DNA of 64,000 nt from CAYMOV01 sp964392085 (lineage in GTDB: Bacteria; Oederibacteriota; Muellerivitia; Muellerivitales; Muellerivitaceae): the NCBI GenBank assembly GCA_964392085.1, contig CAYMOV010000005.1, positions 1 to 64,000 of the forward strand. The letters are read 5' to 3'. Positions 1-8,553 of this stretch are shown here, one piece after another. The translations under genes and the position numbers were made by a program. The notes under the pieces were generated by a model. That model made no database searches, was not told the DNA's origin, and was given only the letters and a program-made list of their open reading frames with translations. The first letter of the stretch is position 1; every line of letters starts with the position of its first letter.

Positions 1-143
1 CCGTGGGCCGTTCCCAGGGCTTGGGCGTCGTCCCCCGACCCGTGGAGGAACAGGGTGAGGAAACCTCCGAGCAGGAGAAACCCGAGGGAAAGGGCCAGCG
101 CCAGACGGGCGGGGCCATTGAAGGGAACTTTGTTTTTTTTCAC
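1..143 (-). CDS. Membrane-anchored protein, partial (runs off left edge)
   Basis: Only the first 47 codons are present. From a GTG at 143 the protein begins VKKNKVPFNGPARLALAL and continues into a hydrophobic stretch of about 20 residues (SLGFLLLGGFLTLFLHG), then a polar segment, so it looks like an N-terminal membrane anchor followed by an exported domain. An in-frame TGA lies further upstream, near 226, and no better start is seen; the ribosome-binding site is weak. It is the last gene seen of the cytochrome oxidase cluster on this strand, 207 bp after the small membrane protein, so an oxidase assembly factor or c-type cytochrome is possible. That is inference from position only; no diagnostic motif lies inside the window. 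Confidence 0.5.
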   Translation of the reverse strand, partial: MKKNKVPFNGPARLALALSLGFLLLGGFLTLFLHGSGDDAQALGTAH

Positions 144-350
144 GTGGAAACCGCCGGCAGGGTCCTTGGCGGGGAAAAACCGGCGGACGCCCGATGGGGC
201 ACAGGGGTCCTCGATGGGGATAAATCACGAATCCACGGGACTTTGGGTTGGAGGGGGACGGGCAACATTAAATCACTCTCTATGATCTTGGTCAATGTTG
301 TTTTTGTCGTGGTTCAACCCTTTTTGGCGTTCGGCCCGGTTCCCCGAAAG

Positions 351-593
351 TCACGGTTTCGACCCGCCGGGAGGGGGGGCATTTAACTGGCTTTCTTCCT
401 CTTGGGCTTGGCGTCGGATCCAAAAAACCAGGCCGCCGATCATGAGGAGGGGTAATGGTAAGAGGAAAACGGCGGCCCAAAGCAGGCCGTGGGCGAAGGG
501 GGTGCTCCCAAAGCAAAGGGGGCAGGCCTGAATCGAGGGAACCCAAGCCGCCATGCCCAGGTAAAGCGCCAGGATCCTCAGGTTTTTTTTCAT
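351..593 (-). CDS. Small membrane protein of the cytochrome oxidase cluster
   Basis: 80 aa from an ATG at 593. It has an N-terminal signal or anchor (KKNLRILALYLGMAAW), a CPLCFG motif just after it, a second transmembrane segment (LLWAAVFLLPLPLLMIGGLVFWI), and a short charged tail ending in prolines. The Cys-x-x-Cys would lie outside the membrane and could bind metal or be redox active, but this is inference. It follows the second subunit III gene by 44 bp in the same direction. I do not recognise a named family. A longer reading frame runs through it upstream, but that part is the shadow of the subunit III gene. Confidence 0.7.
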   Translation of the reverse strand: MKKNLRILALYLGMAAWVPSIQACPLCFGSTPFAHGLLWAAVFLLPLPLLMIGGLVFWIRRQAQEEESQLNAPPPGGSKP

Positions 594-637
594 CGCAGCG
601 CCTCCCTCACCGACCCATTCAGCGTACAACTCCCGGC

Positions 638-1228
638 TTAAGAAAGATAGACGAGGTAGTACAGGATGGGCCAGATCCCCACCACGAAAAACCAATAGAT
701 CCTGCAAAGGTCCAATCCAATGGAGCTGTCCCGGGTGAACCGGCCCAGGGAGGACTGCCGCCAGGCCCAGAGGAGCGCCAGGAGCCCCACCAGGACATGG
801 AAAGCGTGGACCCCGATCAGGACGTAAAAAAGGCCCGCGTAGATGCCCGAGGAGGCCGTCAGGCCGAAGGCGATCAGGCGCGCCCACTCGGTGCCTTGGA
901 CGAAAAGGAAGGTCGCGCCCAGGAACAGGGTGGCGCCCAGCAGGGGACGGTGGGGTTTGCCGGCCCGGAGCGCCGAGCTGGAGAGGTGGATCGTCACCCC
1001 GCTGGCGAGGAGCGCCAGGGTGTTGAGCGCGGTCAAACCCACCGGGAACCGGGGCTGGCCGGGGGGCGGCCAACCGTCCATGCTGAGGCGGAACATGAGG
1101 AAGGCGCTGATGAGCCCGCCGAAGAACATGACTTCCCCCGCGAGGAGGAAGTACAGGCCGAGCATTTGGAACGGGATCCGGCCGCGGGGATTCCGGGGCG
1201 AAGGGTCGGGACGCGCCCCGTCCGTCAC
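638..1228 (-). CDS. Second heme-copper oxidase subunit III-like protein
   Basis: 196 aa, about five transmembrane segments, with subunit III features: a first helix motif FQMLGLYFLLAGEVMFFGGL with the membrane Glu, a GLFYVLIGVHAFHVLVGL helix and a C-terminal YWFFVVGIWPILYYLVYL helix. It resembles the CoxC product in the same cluster but is shorter at the N-terminus and diverged. Its start overlaps the stop of the subunit IV gene by 4 bp (ATGA), so the two are translationally coupled. Clusters with two subunit III-type genes occur in some caa3-type oxidase operons. It probably packs against subunit I and supports stable proton-pumping turnover. Confidence 0.85.
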   Translation of the reverse strand: MTDGARPDPSPRNPRGRIPFQMLGLYFLLAGEVMFFGGLISAFLMFRLSMDGWPPPGQPRFPVGLTALNTLALLASGVTIHLSSSALRAGKPHRPLLGATLFLGATFLFVQGTEWARLIAFGLTASSGIYAGLFYVLIGVHAFHVLVGLLALLWAWRQSSLGRFTRDSSIGLDLCRIYWFFVVGIWPILYYLVYLS

Positions 1229-1548
1229 GGCTGGACCTGGGCCGGGGACGAAGGGGGGGGCGGGATGGCGTTCTTGCGGACGAGGAAGTCGGGCACCAGC
1301 AACGTGACCAGGATGATGAACAGCACCACGGGGATCAAGGCGATCATGTAGATAAGCCGGCCCTCGCTCTTGAGGTGCATGAAGTTCCAGGCCACCAGGC
1401 TGGCCTTGACGAAGGCGATCCCGAATACCAGGGCGTTCACGAGCTTCACGGGGAGGTGGAAAACGCTCCCGATCACCGAGATGGCCGCCAAGCCCACGAG
1501 CCAGTAGAAGATCTCGTTGTAATTCGTTTTATGCGCTTGTTCGGTCAT
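1225..1548 (-). CDS. Cytochrome c oxidase subunit IV (prokaryotic type)
   Basis: 107 aa with three predicted transmembrane helices (residues about 13-32, 36-58 and 68-88) and the usual subunit IV pattern: a central AFVKASLVAWNFMHLKSEGRLIYM loop and a third hydrophobic helix ending VPDFLVRK. The C-terminus is proline-rich. It lies 27 bp downstream of coxC and overlaps the next gene by 4 bp. Its role is a structural subunit of the terminal oxidase in the inner membrane. Confidence 0.88.
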   Translation of the reverse strand: MTEQAHKTNYNEIFYWLVGLAAISVIGSVFHLPVKLVNALVFGIAFVKASLVAWNFMHLKSEGRLIYMIALIPVVLFIILVTLLVPDFLVRKNAIPPPPSSPAQVQP

Positions 1549-1575
1549 GGCGAATCCCTTTCGTTTTTTCGGGGG

Positions 1576-2175
1576 TCAGGACAAGTACAGCAGGGGGAAC
1601 AGGAAGATCCAGACCAGGTCCACGAAATGCCAGTACAACCCGCAGATCTCGACCCGGTGCTCGAACTGGGGCATTTGGCCCTTGAGGCCCCGGACCAACA
1701 ACACCCCGAGCGCCACCGCGCCGCCGATCACGTGGAGGGCGTGGATCCCCGTCATCAGGAAGTAGAAGCCGAAGAACATGTTGGTGTTGGGGTAGATGCC
1801 GTGGGCGAACTTGATCCCATACTCGTAGGCCTTCACGTTGAGGAAGCAGAGGGCCAGGAAGATGGTGAGCGAAAGCCACATCTTGATCATGTTGCGCTGG
1901 CCGAGGTGCACGGCCTCCAGGCCCTTGATCACCGTGAAGCTGCTCGTGAGCAGGATGACCGTGTTGAGGGCCCCCAGCCAGACGTTCAGGTGCTCATGGG
2001 CGATGGCCTCCCATTCGGGGTGGGAATGCTTCAACAGCAGGTACACCCCGATGAGGGCCCCGAACAGGATGATTTCGGACCCGATCAACCACCAGATGCC
2101 CAAACGACCGATGGTCATGCCGGCGGGAGCGAGTTCGGTCTCCGGCCGGGCGTGGGCTTCAGGGCCATGGCTCAT
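1576..2175 (-). CDS. coxC: Cytochrome c oxidase subunit III
   Basis: 199 aa from an ATG at 2175 with a good Shine-Dalgarno (GGAGG about 8 bp upstream); a TTG two codons earlier is less likely. Subunit III hallmarks are WWLIGSEIILFGALIG in the first helix, the FGFYFLMTGIHALHVIGG helix, and the C-terminal YWHFVDLVWIFLFPLLYL. About five transmembrane helices. It begins 3 bp after the coxA stop, which fits cotranscription and coupled translation. It is part of the aa3/caa3-type terminal oxidase that reduces O2 to water in the inner membrane. Confidence 0.93.
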   Translation of the reverse strand: MSHGPEAHARPETELAPAGMTIGRLGIWWLIGSEIILFGALIGVYLLLKHSHPEWEAIAHEHLNVWLGALNTVILLTSSFTVIKGLEAVHLGQRNMIKMWLSLTIFLALCFLNVKAYEYGIKFAHGIYPNTNMFFGFYFLMTGIHALHVIGGAVALGVLLVRGLKGQMPQFEHRVEICGLYWHFVDLVWIFLFPLLYLS

Positions 2176-2177
2176 GG

Positions 2178-4006
2178 TCAACCCCTCCCTTGGGGATCCG
2201 TCTGGGGAAGGAAATCCTTCTCCAGGCCGGGCTTGCTGTACTCGTAGGGACCGCCGTAAACCGTGGGGATCTCACCGGGCCAGTTGCCGTGGGGCGGCGG
2301 AGTGGGGGTGGTCCACTCCATCGTGTTGGCCTCCCAGGGGTTCTCGGGGGCCTTCGGGCCCTTCACCAGGCTGTGGAAGAAGTTGTAAAGGAAGATCGTC
2401 TGGGTGGCGATCAGGCAGTAGGCCGCCACCGTCACGAAATGGTTGAGGCCGATGAACTGGTTGAACTGGTGGTACCAGGAGGGGTCCGCGATGCGGCGGA
2501 CCATTCCGCCCGACCCCGCCGTGAAGAGGGGCCAGAAGGTGCAGTTGAAGAAGACGAGGGTGAGGATCGCGTGCAGGGCCCCCAGTTTCTCGTTGTACAT
2601 CCGGCCGAACATCTTCGGGTACCAGTAGTACACCGCCGCGAACCCGCCGATGAACACCGAGGGGAACATCGTGTAGTGGAAGTGGGCCACCACGAAATAG
2701 GTGCCGTGCAGGAAGATGTCCACCGACGCCGCTCCGAGGAAGATGCCGGTCAGCCCCCCCACCAGGAAGGTCCCCAAAAAGCCCAGGGCCCAGATCATGG
2801 GCGTTTTGTAGCGGATCGACCCGCCCCAGAGGGACGCCAACATGCAGAGCATGATGATGGCGAAGGGCACCGAAATGAGGATGGTGGCCAACGAGAAGGG
2901 CGTGGCCAGGGCCGGGTTGATGCCCGACACGAACATGTGGTGGGCCCACACCACGTAGCTGAGGATCAGCGCGCTCAAGGTGCAGTACACGATGGTCCGG
3001 TAGCCCACGATGGGCTTGCGGGTGAAGACCGGGAGGATCTCCGAGATGGCGCCGAGGGCCGGGAAGAGGATGACGTACACCTCCGGGTGGCCGAAGAACC
3101 AGAACAGGTGCTGCCAAAGCAGGGGTTCCCCGCCCTTGGCCGGGAGGAAGAAGCCCGTATGGGCCACGTTATCCATCAGCAGCATGAAGGCCGCGGCGAT
3201 CAGCGGGCCCACCGAGAAGAAGAACGCCAGGGTGGCCGCCATCAGGAACCAGATCATGAGGGGTAGGCGGAAATAGGTCATGCCCTTGGCCCTCATGCAG
3301 ATGACGGTCACCAGGTAGTTGATGCCGCCCATGGTGGACGAGACGAACAGCACGGCGAGGGCCAGGAGCCACAGCACCACGCCCCAATAGACGCCGGTGT
3401 ACTGGGAGTCGGCCGACAGGGGCGGGTAGCCCGTCCAACCGCCGGCCGCGGGGCCGCCCGGGACGAAGAAAGTGGAGATGATCAGGAGCGCGGACACCAC
3501 GGCGAACCAGTAGGACAGCATGTTGATCTTGGGGAACGCCATGTCCCGGGCGCCGATCTGGAGCGGGATGACGAAGTTCGATAGGGCGCCGACGAGGATC
3601 GGCATCCCCACGAAGAAGATCATGATGGTTCCGTGCATGGTGATGAGGGCGTTGAACTTGTCCGGCGAGACCAGGCCCCAACCCGGGACCGGCTTGTTGG
3701 GGAACCCGATTTCCCAGCGCATCAGGAGGGCCGTGTAGGCCCCCGCGCAGGCCATGATCATGCTCAGGATGAGGTACTGCTTGCCGATNNNNNNNNNNNN
3801 NNNNNNNNNNNNNNNNNNNNNNNNNNNNNNNNNNNNNNNNNNNNNNNNNNNNNNNNNNNNNNNNNNNNNNNNNNNNNNNNNNNNNNNNTGTAGGCCCCCG
3901 CGCAGGCCATGATCATGCTCAGGATGAGGTACTGCTTGCCGATCGTCTTGTGGTCCGTGGAGAAGATGTACTTGGACCAGATTCCCTGCTTGTGACCTTG
4001 TTCCAT
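2178..4006 (-). CDS. coxA: Cytochrome c oxidase subunit I, interrupted by an assembly gap
   Basis: Catalytic subunit with the heme a / heme a3-CuB centre. The start is ATG 4006 with AAGGAG upstream; the N-terminus reads MEQGHKQGIWSKYIFSTDHK. Visible signatures are the WAHHMF CuB histidines, WFFGHPEVYVILFPA with the His-Tyr pair, HFHYTMF near the heme ligands, and about 12 hydrophobic segments. The reading frame is broken by 100 N at 3789-3888, but the 55 bp on each side of the gap are the same sequence. Removing 155 bp (gap plus one copy) gives exactly 558 codons (557 aa), the normal CoxA length. The gene is therefore almost certainly intact and the frameshift is a scaffolding artefact. Confidence 0.95.
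3734..3943. other. Assembly gap flanked by a duplicated contig end
   Basis: 100 N occupy 3789-3888. The 55 bases 3734-3788 are repeated identically at 3889-3943, so two contig ends that overlap were joined with a fixed-length gap instead of being merged. The true sequence should lack 155 bp here. Confidence 0.95.
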
Positions 4007-4046
4007 CCCTTTACTCTCCTTCAAGACTTCCCGGGTGTCCGGCAAA

Positions 4047-4091
4047 ACCTTCTCCCCTTCCCCCTGGAGGGGAGAAGGTCGGGATGAGGGT
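4047..4091. repeat. REP-like palindrome (CTCCCCT...AGGGGAG) between coxB and coxA
   Basis: ACCTTCTCCCCT and AGGGGAGAAGGT form an inverted repeat around a short loop, followed by CGGGATGAGGGTG. A related copy lies at 8029-8067, and a degenerate one at about 4262-4284. The remaining sequence between the two genes (4007-4303) holds the coxA ribosome-binding site and no ORF. A transcript-stability or dispersed-repeat role is possible. Confidence 0.6.
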
Positions 4092-4303
4092 GCGTTGAAA
4101 ACGCGCGACACGGAAACTCACAGGGGTCATTACCCCTATGTACCCCCAAACCTTTTCAAACTCGTTTAAAGACCTACCTCCACCCCTCACCGGACACCCT
4201 TAACCCACTTAATGCGGGAGGCTCCCCTTATTGGGTAGCAACCCATCACATCCCTACTGCGCTCTCCCCCAAGGGGCGAGGGTTCCTCGTGCGCCTCCCC
4301 GGC

Positions 4304-4975
4304 TTAGGGCTTCGGGTTCCTCTGGGCGGCCAGCCAGTCGTCGTAGTCCTTCTGGTCCTGGACCACCAGGTTGGCGGTCATTCGGGTATGGCCGAAACCG
4401 CAGATTTCCGCGCACAGGATGTCATAGGTCCCGGTTTGCGTCGCCTCGAACCAGGCGGGGATCTGGCGGCCCGGCATGACGTCCTGTTTCAGGCGGCAGG
4501 AGGGGATGAAGAAGCTGTGGATGACGTCCGCCGAGACCAGCAGGAGGCGGATCTTCTTGTTCACGGGAACGTGCAGTTCGCGCAGGCTGACGAAGTTTCC
4601 GGGCCCGTCATAGGAACCGTCGGGGGCGGGATAGTGGAAATTCCACTCGAACTGCTTCGCCTCCACCCTGAGGTTCACGTCGCCGGCCGGGATGTCCATC
4701 TTGATCAGTTCCCAGATCGGCGCGCTTTTGTAGTCGATGCTCAGGTCGAGGGCCAGGATCAGGACCGACAGGACCAGGATCCAGAAAACCGCCCGCCCTT
4801 CCCCGGCGAAGTACCTGGCCTTGACGCCGTCCTTTTTGCGGAATTTGACCATGGCAAAGGCCATGTACCCCAGGATCACGACGAAGAAGAAGCCCGTGAG
4901 GGCGTAGATGTAGAAGATCAGTCCGTCGATTTTTCCGCCGAACGTCGAAATGTCAACTGGAAGCGAACCGAACAT
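4304..4975 (-). CDS. coxB: Cytochrome c oxidase subunit II
   Basis: 223 aa from an ATG at 4975 (GAAAGG upstream). The longer frame to 5053 is unlikely because it lacks a ribosome-binding site and the family starts near MFGSLPVDIS. Two N-terminal transmembrane helices (about 17-41 and 62-80) are followed by a periplasmic cupredoxin domain. The CuA ligands are all present: H153, then C188, E190, C192, H196 and M199 in CAEICGFGHTRM. No cytochrome c domain is fused at the C-terminus, so electrons come from a separate cytochrome. It is the first gene of the oxidase operon. Confidence 0.95.
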   Translation of the reverse strand: MFGSLPVDISTFGGKIDGLIFYIYALTGFFFVVILGYMAFAMVKFRKKDGVKARYFAGEGRAVFWILVLSVLILALDLSIDYKSAPIWELIKMDIPAGDVNLRVEAKQFEWNFHYPAPDGSYDGPGNFVSLRELHVPVNKKIRLLLVSADVIHSFFIPSCRLKQDVMPGRQIPAWFEATQTGTYDILCAEICGFGHTRMTANLVVQDQKDYDDWLAAQRNPKP

Positions 4976-5351
4976 GCCGCGCCTTTCGTCGAGCGGATTG
5001 GGTCTTTGGGGGACGGGCGATTGTAACGCCCGGCCCCAAAGAAATTCCACCACCCCTCCGAATGAATCCCGAGGGGGGTGTGACCGGGGTCATAACTCAA
5101 TTTGGGTGGAAACCGGGGCCAATTGTAAGGCAAAGGGCGCATAAGTCAAAAGGCAATTTGTACCGCACGTGATGGGCCCGGAAGAAGCGTCAATACCCTA
5201 AAACCCTCTTGAACCGCCAAGAACACCAAGTTCACCAAGAAGGCTTCAACAGGGGAAAATGGACCGATCTTTAAACCTTGGTGTTCTTGGTGAACCCGTT
5301 TACGCCCTCAGCCGCAGGCTGACGGGTCGGGGTGAATAACCTGCTGTTTTC
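4976..5351. other. Gene-free stretch before coxB, with a long-loop inverted repeat
   Basis: This 376-bp stretch separates the coxB start from the convergent thiO stop and must hold the coxB promoter; no clear -35/-10 pair is visible. It contains the inverted repeat listed separately at 5217-5290. No credible ORF is seen. Confidence 0.5.
5217..5290. repeat. Long-loop inverted repeat, CCAAGAACACCAAG family
   Basis: Perfect 14-bp arms CCAAGAACACCAAG (5217-5230) and its complement (5277-5290) are separated by 46 bp. A single-armed relative (ACCGCCAAGTCCACCAAG) lies near 39841. It belongs to the set of dispersed intergenic inverted repeats noted across this window. Confidence 0.75.
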
Positions 5352-6503
5352 TTATGAAGCGGAAATCTTGACCCACCAGGGGGGTTGCAGCGGGTGGGGT
5401 TCCCTCCCGATCCGGAAAGGATCCAGGGACAGGTCGGTTTTTTCACCCATGACCGCCTGGGCGATCAAGTGTCCTGAGGCCGGAGCCAAAAGGTGACCAT
5501 GGGTGTGGTGACCCGCCGCCAAAAACAAACCCTCCACGCCCGGCAGGGGGCCCAAGGTCGGATGGCCGTCCACTGAACCCGGGCGGAACCCGGAGAACAT
5601 TCCCGATACCTTCAACGGTTCCAAACCCGGAACCATTTGCCGGGCGGCGGCGGTGAGGGCTTCCAGCGCCGCGGGGGTCACGGACCGGTCAAACCCCACT
5701 TTTTCCAGGGTGCTCCCCACGTAAAGTTCCCCATCCCGGCGCGGCACGATGTAGTAGCCCGAGGCGAAGAGGATGTGCTTCAACCGGCCCGAGGGTCCTT
5801 TCAAGAGGAGTACCTGGCCCTTGAGGGGATAGACCGGAAAGTCCCAACCGAGCGGCTTGAGGAGGTCCGCCGACCAGGCCCCGGCCGCCACCACCACCCG
5901 TTCGGATTCGATGCGGCCCACGCAGGTCCGGACGCCCCGGACCCGGCCTCCCTCCACCAGGATTTCCTCGATCGCCTCATGGGTGTGGATCGGCACCCCC
6001 TCGACCCGGAGGGCCTCAATGAGGGACCGGCATAGCCGGACCGGCCGGATCTGGACCGCGTCGGGCAGGCGAAGGGCCGACCGGACGTCGGGGGAGATGA
6101 CCGGCTCCTTTTTCCGCGCCTCGGAACCGGTGATCCACTCGACCTTCAGTCCCAGTTCCTCGAGCTTTCCCCCCAAGTTTCGGGCGGTGGTTTCCTCCCG
6201 CTCGTTGAACAAAAGCCCCAGGGAACCGGACTCCATCCATTCAGGGTCCATCCCCGAGGCCTTCTGGATCTCACGGATCCAGTCGGGGTAAAGCCCATAG
6301 GAGTAACGGCTGAGCTCAAACAGGGCCGGCGGGTCAAAGGCCACGCTGTGAAGGGGCAGCATCCCCGCCCCGGCGGCGGATGCTTCCTGTCCGGCGGGAC
6401 GGCGGTCATAGATCTCGACCGAAACCCCCCGGCGATGGAGGAACCAGGCCGTCGCGAGGCCCATGAGGCCGCCGCCCGCCACGATGACTTTGTTTTTCGA
6501 CAC
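5352..6503 (-). CDS. thiO: FAD-dependent glycine oxidase, ThiO-like
   Basis: 383 aa from a GTG at 6503 (AGGAAGG upstream). A longer frame exists but would overlap the divergent hemerythrin gene, so the GTG is preferred. The N-terminus has the dinucleotide-binding fold VIVAGGGLMGLATAW, followed by DRRPAGQEASAAGAGML, a typical FAD-contact region of the DAO family. The C-terminal FLAAGHHTHGHLLAPASGHLI is the ThiO-type motif. ThiO oxidises glycine to iminoglycine for the thiazole ring of thiamine. No other thi gene is in the window, so a different small amine or D-amino acid as substrate cannot be excluded. Confidence 0.82.
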   Translation of the reverse strand: MSKNKVIVAGGGLMGLATAWFLHRRGVSVEIYDRRPAGQEASAAGAGMLPLHSVAFDPPALFELSRYSYGLYPDWIREIQKASGMDPEWMESGSLGLLFNEREETTARNLGGKLEELGLKVEWITGSEARKKEPVISPDVRSALRLPDAVQIRPVRLCRSLIEALRVEGVPIHTHEAIEEILVEGGRVRGVRTCVGRIESERVVVAAGAWSADLLKPLGWDFPVYPLKGQVLLLKGPSGRLKHILFASGYYIVPRRDGELYVGSTLEKVGFDRSVTPAALEALTAAARQMVPGLEPLKVSGMFSGFRPGSVDGHPTLGPLPGVEGLFLAAGHHTHGHLLAPASGHLIAQAVMGEKTDLSLDPFRIGREPHPLQPPWWVKISAS

Positions 6504-6613
6504 CGGAAGGCCTTCCTGTGTGTTTAGTGGAACCCGAATGTACTGGGAGGGGTCCGAAGCGTATGTGACGGCTGTCAAGTTCCGCGCCCGCCACCGGAAG
6601 GTATATTGCTGAA

Positions 6614-7099
6614 ATGGATACCCAAATGGAAGAACTTTCAATCGCCGTCCTCCAACAAACCCACCAGGAACTTCGGACCGTCATGGCCCGCCACCAGCTC
6701 GCGCTTTTGGCGGGCGACCTGCCCCTGGCCCGCGAACGGTTTTTGGAGGTCATGGACGCCCTGGAGACCCATGCCTTCGAGGAGGACAACGTCCTGGTCC
6801 CGCCCTATAAGGACCGTTGCCATCCGTCCCCCGGGGGGGATTCGCGGAACTTCACCGGCGAGCACGAGAAGGTCCGGTTGTTCCTGGCCCGGATCTGGCA
6901 GAAGGTGGAGGACCTGCCGAAGTCCGTGGACGCCAAGTCGGCGACGATCGCCTTGTTCGACGACGAGGCCCGGTTCAAGGAACTCTTGGAGCACCACTTC
7001 AAGCGTGAGGAGATCTTCCTCTTCCCCGAACTGGACCGGGTGTTGACGGACGACGAGAAGCGCGCGGCCCTCGGCAAGCTCACCCTCCACTTCACCTGA
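6614..7099 (+). CDS. Hemerythrin-like (HHE) domain protein
   Basis: 161 aa, mostly helical, with the hemerythrin cation-binding pattern: H17 (THQEL), H53 with E57 (ETHAFEED), H84 (GEHEKV), H127/H128 and E132 (EHHFKREEIF). These would hold a di-iron centre for O2, NO or iron handling in the cytoplasm. The gene is divergent from thiO. A GGAAGG lies 12 bp before ATG 6614; the ATG at 6626 is an alternative start. Hemerythrin-domain proteins of this size often take part in nitrosative or oxidative stress, but no partner is evident. Confidence 0.85.
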   Translation: MDTQMEELSIAVLQQTHQELRTVMARHQLALLAGDLPLARERFLEVMDALETHAFEEDNVLVPPYKDRCHPSPGGDSRNFTGEHEKVRLFLARIWQKVEDLPKSVDAKSATIALFDDEARFKELLEHHFKREEIFLFPELDRVLTDDEKRAALGKLTLHFT

Positions 7100-7114
7100 C
7101 CGGAACCAATATCC

Positions 7115-7192
7115 ACCACAGGGACACTGGGACGGCTAAATAAAATCTTATGAAGATTTTCCGCTTCAAGTTATTCCTTCGGTCTCTGTGGT
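7115..7192. repeat. Long-loop inverted repeat, ACCACAGGGAC family
   Basis: ACCACAGGGAC (7115-7125) pairs with GTCTCTGTGGT (7182-7192) with one mismatch, around an AT-richer loop. It is related to copies at 31550-31662 and 37685-37782. Confidence 0.7.
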
Positions 7193-7219
7193 CCATGTGT
7201 TTCAAATGTTTCCTTGGAT

Positions 7220-7984
7220 ATGATGTTTGAAATGGATATAAGCCCCGGCCTGTCGAAGACCTTCCCGACTAGTGACGGGGTTTCCATCGCCGTGACCCTC
7301 TCCCCCTCCGCGAATTCCGGTCGCCTGGTCATCCTCTCCCCCGGGTTCGCCCAACACCGGAACACTCCCGTGATGCGCCAACTGGCCCAGGGCCTCACGG
7401 ACTTCGGGGAAGTCGCGGCGTTGGACCACCGGGGGACCGGCGGAAGCGGGGGCCGTTACGGCTTCGGCTGGAAGGAATACCTGGACCTGGAACCGCTCCT
7501 GGAATGGGGACGCCGTCGGGGAAAACAAACGGTCCTGGTCGGCTGTTCCATGGGCGGTTACCACTGCCTGAGGGCCGCGGCCGCCTGGCCCCAGTTCGTG
7601 GACCGACTGTTGATGGTATCTCCCCCGTCGGTTTTCGAGGATGTCCTGGGGTCCGGCGGCGCTTGGCGGCAGGCCCTCCACGTCTCGAAGGATTGGAAGC
7701 TTTGGACCGTCCGGCTCCGGACCCGGCCCAACGTCTTCTTCCGCTACGGCCACCCCTTCCGGCCCAAACCCCCGGGCCGGGAACTGGCGGCCCAAATCCG
7801 GTGCCCCGCCCATATCTTGGCGGGCGAACGGGACCATTTGGTGTTCCCGTCTTTGAGCCGGGAGATCCATCGCGGCTTGGCCGGGAAGCGGAGTTGGACC
7901 TTGCGGAAGGGCGGCGAGCACGCCGAGGTGATGTATTTGCAGGACCCGGCGAGGTTTTTACGGTGGGTTGAACTGCATTTATAA
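7220..7984 (+). CDS. Alpha/beta hydrolase
   Basis: About 254 aa. It has the alpha/beta hydrolase pattern: an oxyanion region LVILSPGFAQHRN, a DHRGTGGSGGR turn, the nucleophile elbow VGCSMGGYHC (Ser), an acid region near HILAGERDHLVFP and a late His in GEHAEVMY. This resembles serine aminopeptidase/lysophospholipase-like soluble hydrolases; the substrate cannot be told. The start is uncertain: a TTG at 7214 and ATGs at 7220, 7223 and 7232 are all in frame and none has a strong ribosome-binding site. It stands alone between two repeats. Confidence 0.8.
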   Translation: MMFEMDISPGLSKTFPTSDGVSIAVTLSPSANSGRLVILSPGFAQHRNTPVMRQLAQGLTDFGEVAALDHRGTGGSGGRYGFGWKEYLDLEPLLEWGRRRGKQTVLVGCSMGGYHCLRAAAAWPQFVDRLLMVSPPSVFEDVLGSGGAWRQALHVSKDWKLWTVRLRTRPNVFFRYGHPFRPKPPGRELAAQIRCPAHILAGERDHLVFPSLSREIHRGLAGKRSWTLRKGGEHAEVMYLQDPARFLRWVELHL

Positions 7985-8028
7985 ACCCGCGTCTTCAACG
8001 CCGACCCAGAAACCAGCCACACCAGTAA

Positions 8029-8067
8029 GTACCCCTCACCCAACCCTCTCCCTCAAGGGGAGAGGGA
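8029..8067. repeat. REP-like palindrome, partial copy
   Basis: CCCTCACCCAACCCTCTCCC followed by TCAAGGGGAGAGGG forms a short hairpin of the same type as 4047-4091. It sits between the hydrolase stop and the terminator at 8071. Confidence 0.6.
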
Positions 8068-8070
8068 TAA

Positions 8071-8111
8071 AAAAAAACGCCCCGGCGGTTCCCCGCCGGG
8101 GCGTTTTTTTT
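8071..8111. terminator. Bidirectional Rho-independent terminator
   Basis: An 11-bp GC stem, CGCCCCGGCGG / CCGCCGGGGCG (8078-8088 and 8093-8103), with a 4-nt loop, has seven A before it and eight T after it. It can end both the hydrolase transcript on the plus strand and the convergent SEC-C gene on the minus strand. Confidence 0.92.
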
Positions 8112-8154
8112 ATTGCTTGGCCATCCGCTACCCGCTATCCCCCATCAGCGATTT

Positions 8155-8553
8155 TCAGCCCCCGCTTCCCACCTTGCGCGGAGCGCTGACCTGCTTCACC
8201 GACACCGTAGGGGGCTTCACCGCGGCGTTCGGGGCGTAACCGTGCGGCTTCTGCTGGTCGTGGCCGTGGTCGGTTTCATGGGGATGGTCATGATCGTGGG
8301 CGTGGTCGTGCCCATGTTCCTTCTCGTGTTCTTCCGCTTCCTTCTCGGCCTTGGCCTTGGCCGCCGCGTTCGTCTTGGCCATCTCGGCGCTTTGGGCCTC
8401 TTCGTCGATCCTCAGGTGGCACTTCTTATATTTCTTCTTGGACCCACAGGAGCACTCGTCGTTGCGTCCCAAGGACTTGAGCCGTTCCTGCCAGCCCTCG
8501 CTGCCCAGGGCTTTCGCCGGGGCATCGGATTTCGCCTTTTTCTTGTCCGCCAT
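8155..8553 (-). CDS. SEC-C motif protein with His/Asp-rich tail
   Basis: 132 aa from an ATG at 8553 (GGTGGAG upstream). After a short basic N-terminus (MADKKKAKSD) comes a SEC-C zinc-binding motif, CSCGSKKKYKKCH, as found at the SecA C-terminus and in many small proteins. Next is an Ala/Lys/Glu-rich coiled-coil segment, then a metal-binding run dominated by His and Asp (about residues 78-100), and a Pro/Val tail. The His-rich part would bind Zn or Ni; whether this is storage, delivery or sensing is unknown. Convergent with the hydrolase across a shared terminator. Confidence 0.8.
   Translation of the reverse strand: MADKKKAKSDAPAKALGSEGWQERLKSLGRNDECSCGSKKKYKKCHLRIDEEAQSAEMAKTNAAAKAKAEKEAEEHEKEHGHDHAHDHDHPHETDHGHDQQKPHGYAPNAAVKPPTVSVKQVSAPRKVGSGG

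Noticed and set aside
6595..6614. -24/-12-like CGGAAGGTATATTGCT before the hemerythrin gene
   Set aside because: GG-N10-GC fits, but it would place the transcript start inside the coding region; GGAAGG is better explained as the ribosome-binding site.
5352..6641. 429-aa form of the glycine oxidase
   Set aside because: The extra N-terminus overlaps the divergent hemerythrin gene and does not match the family; the GTG at 6503 has a good ribosome-binding site.
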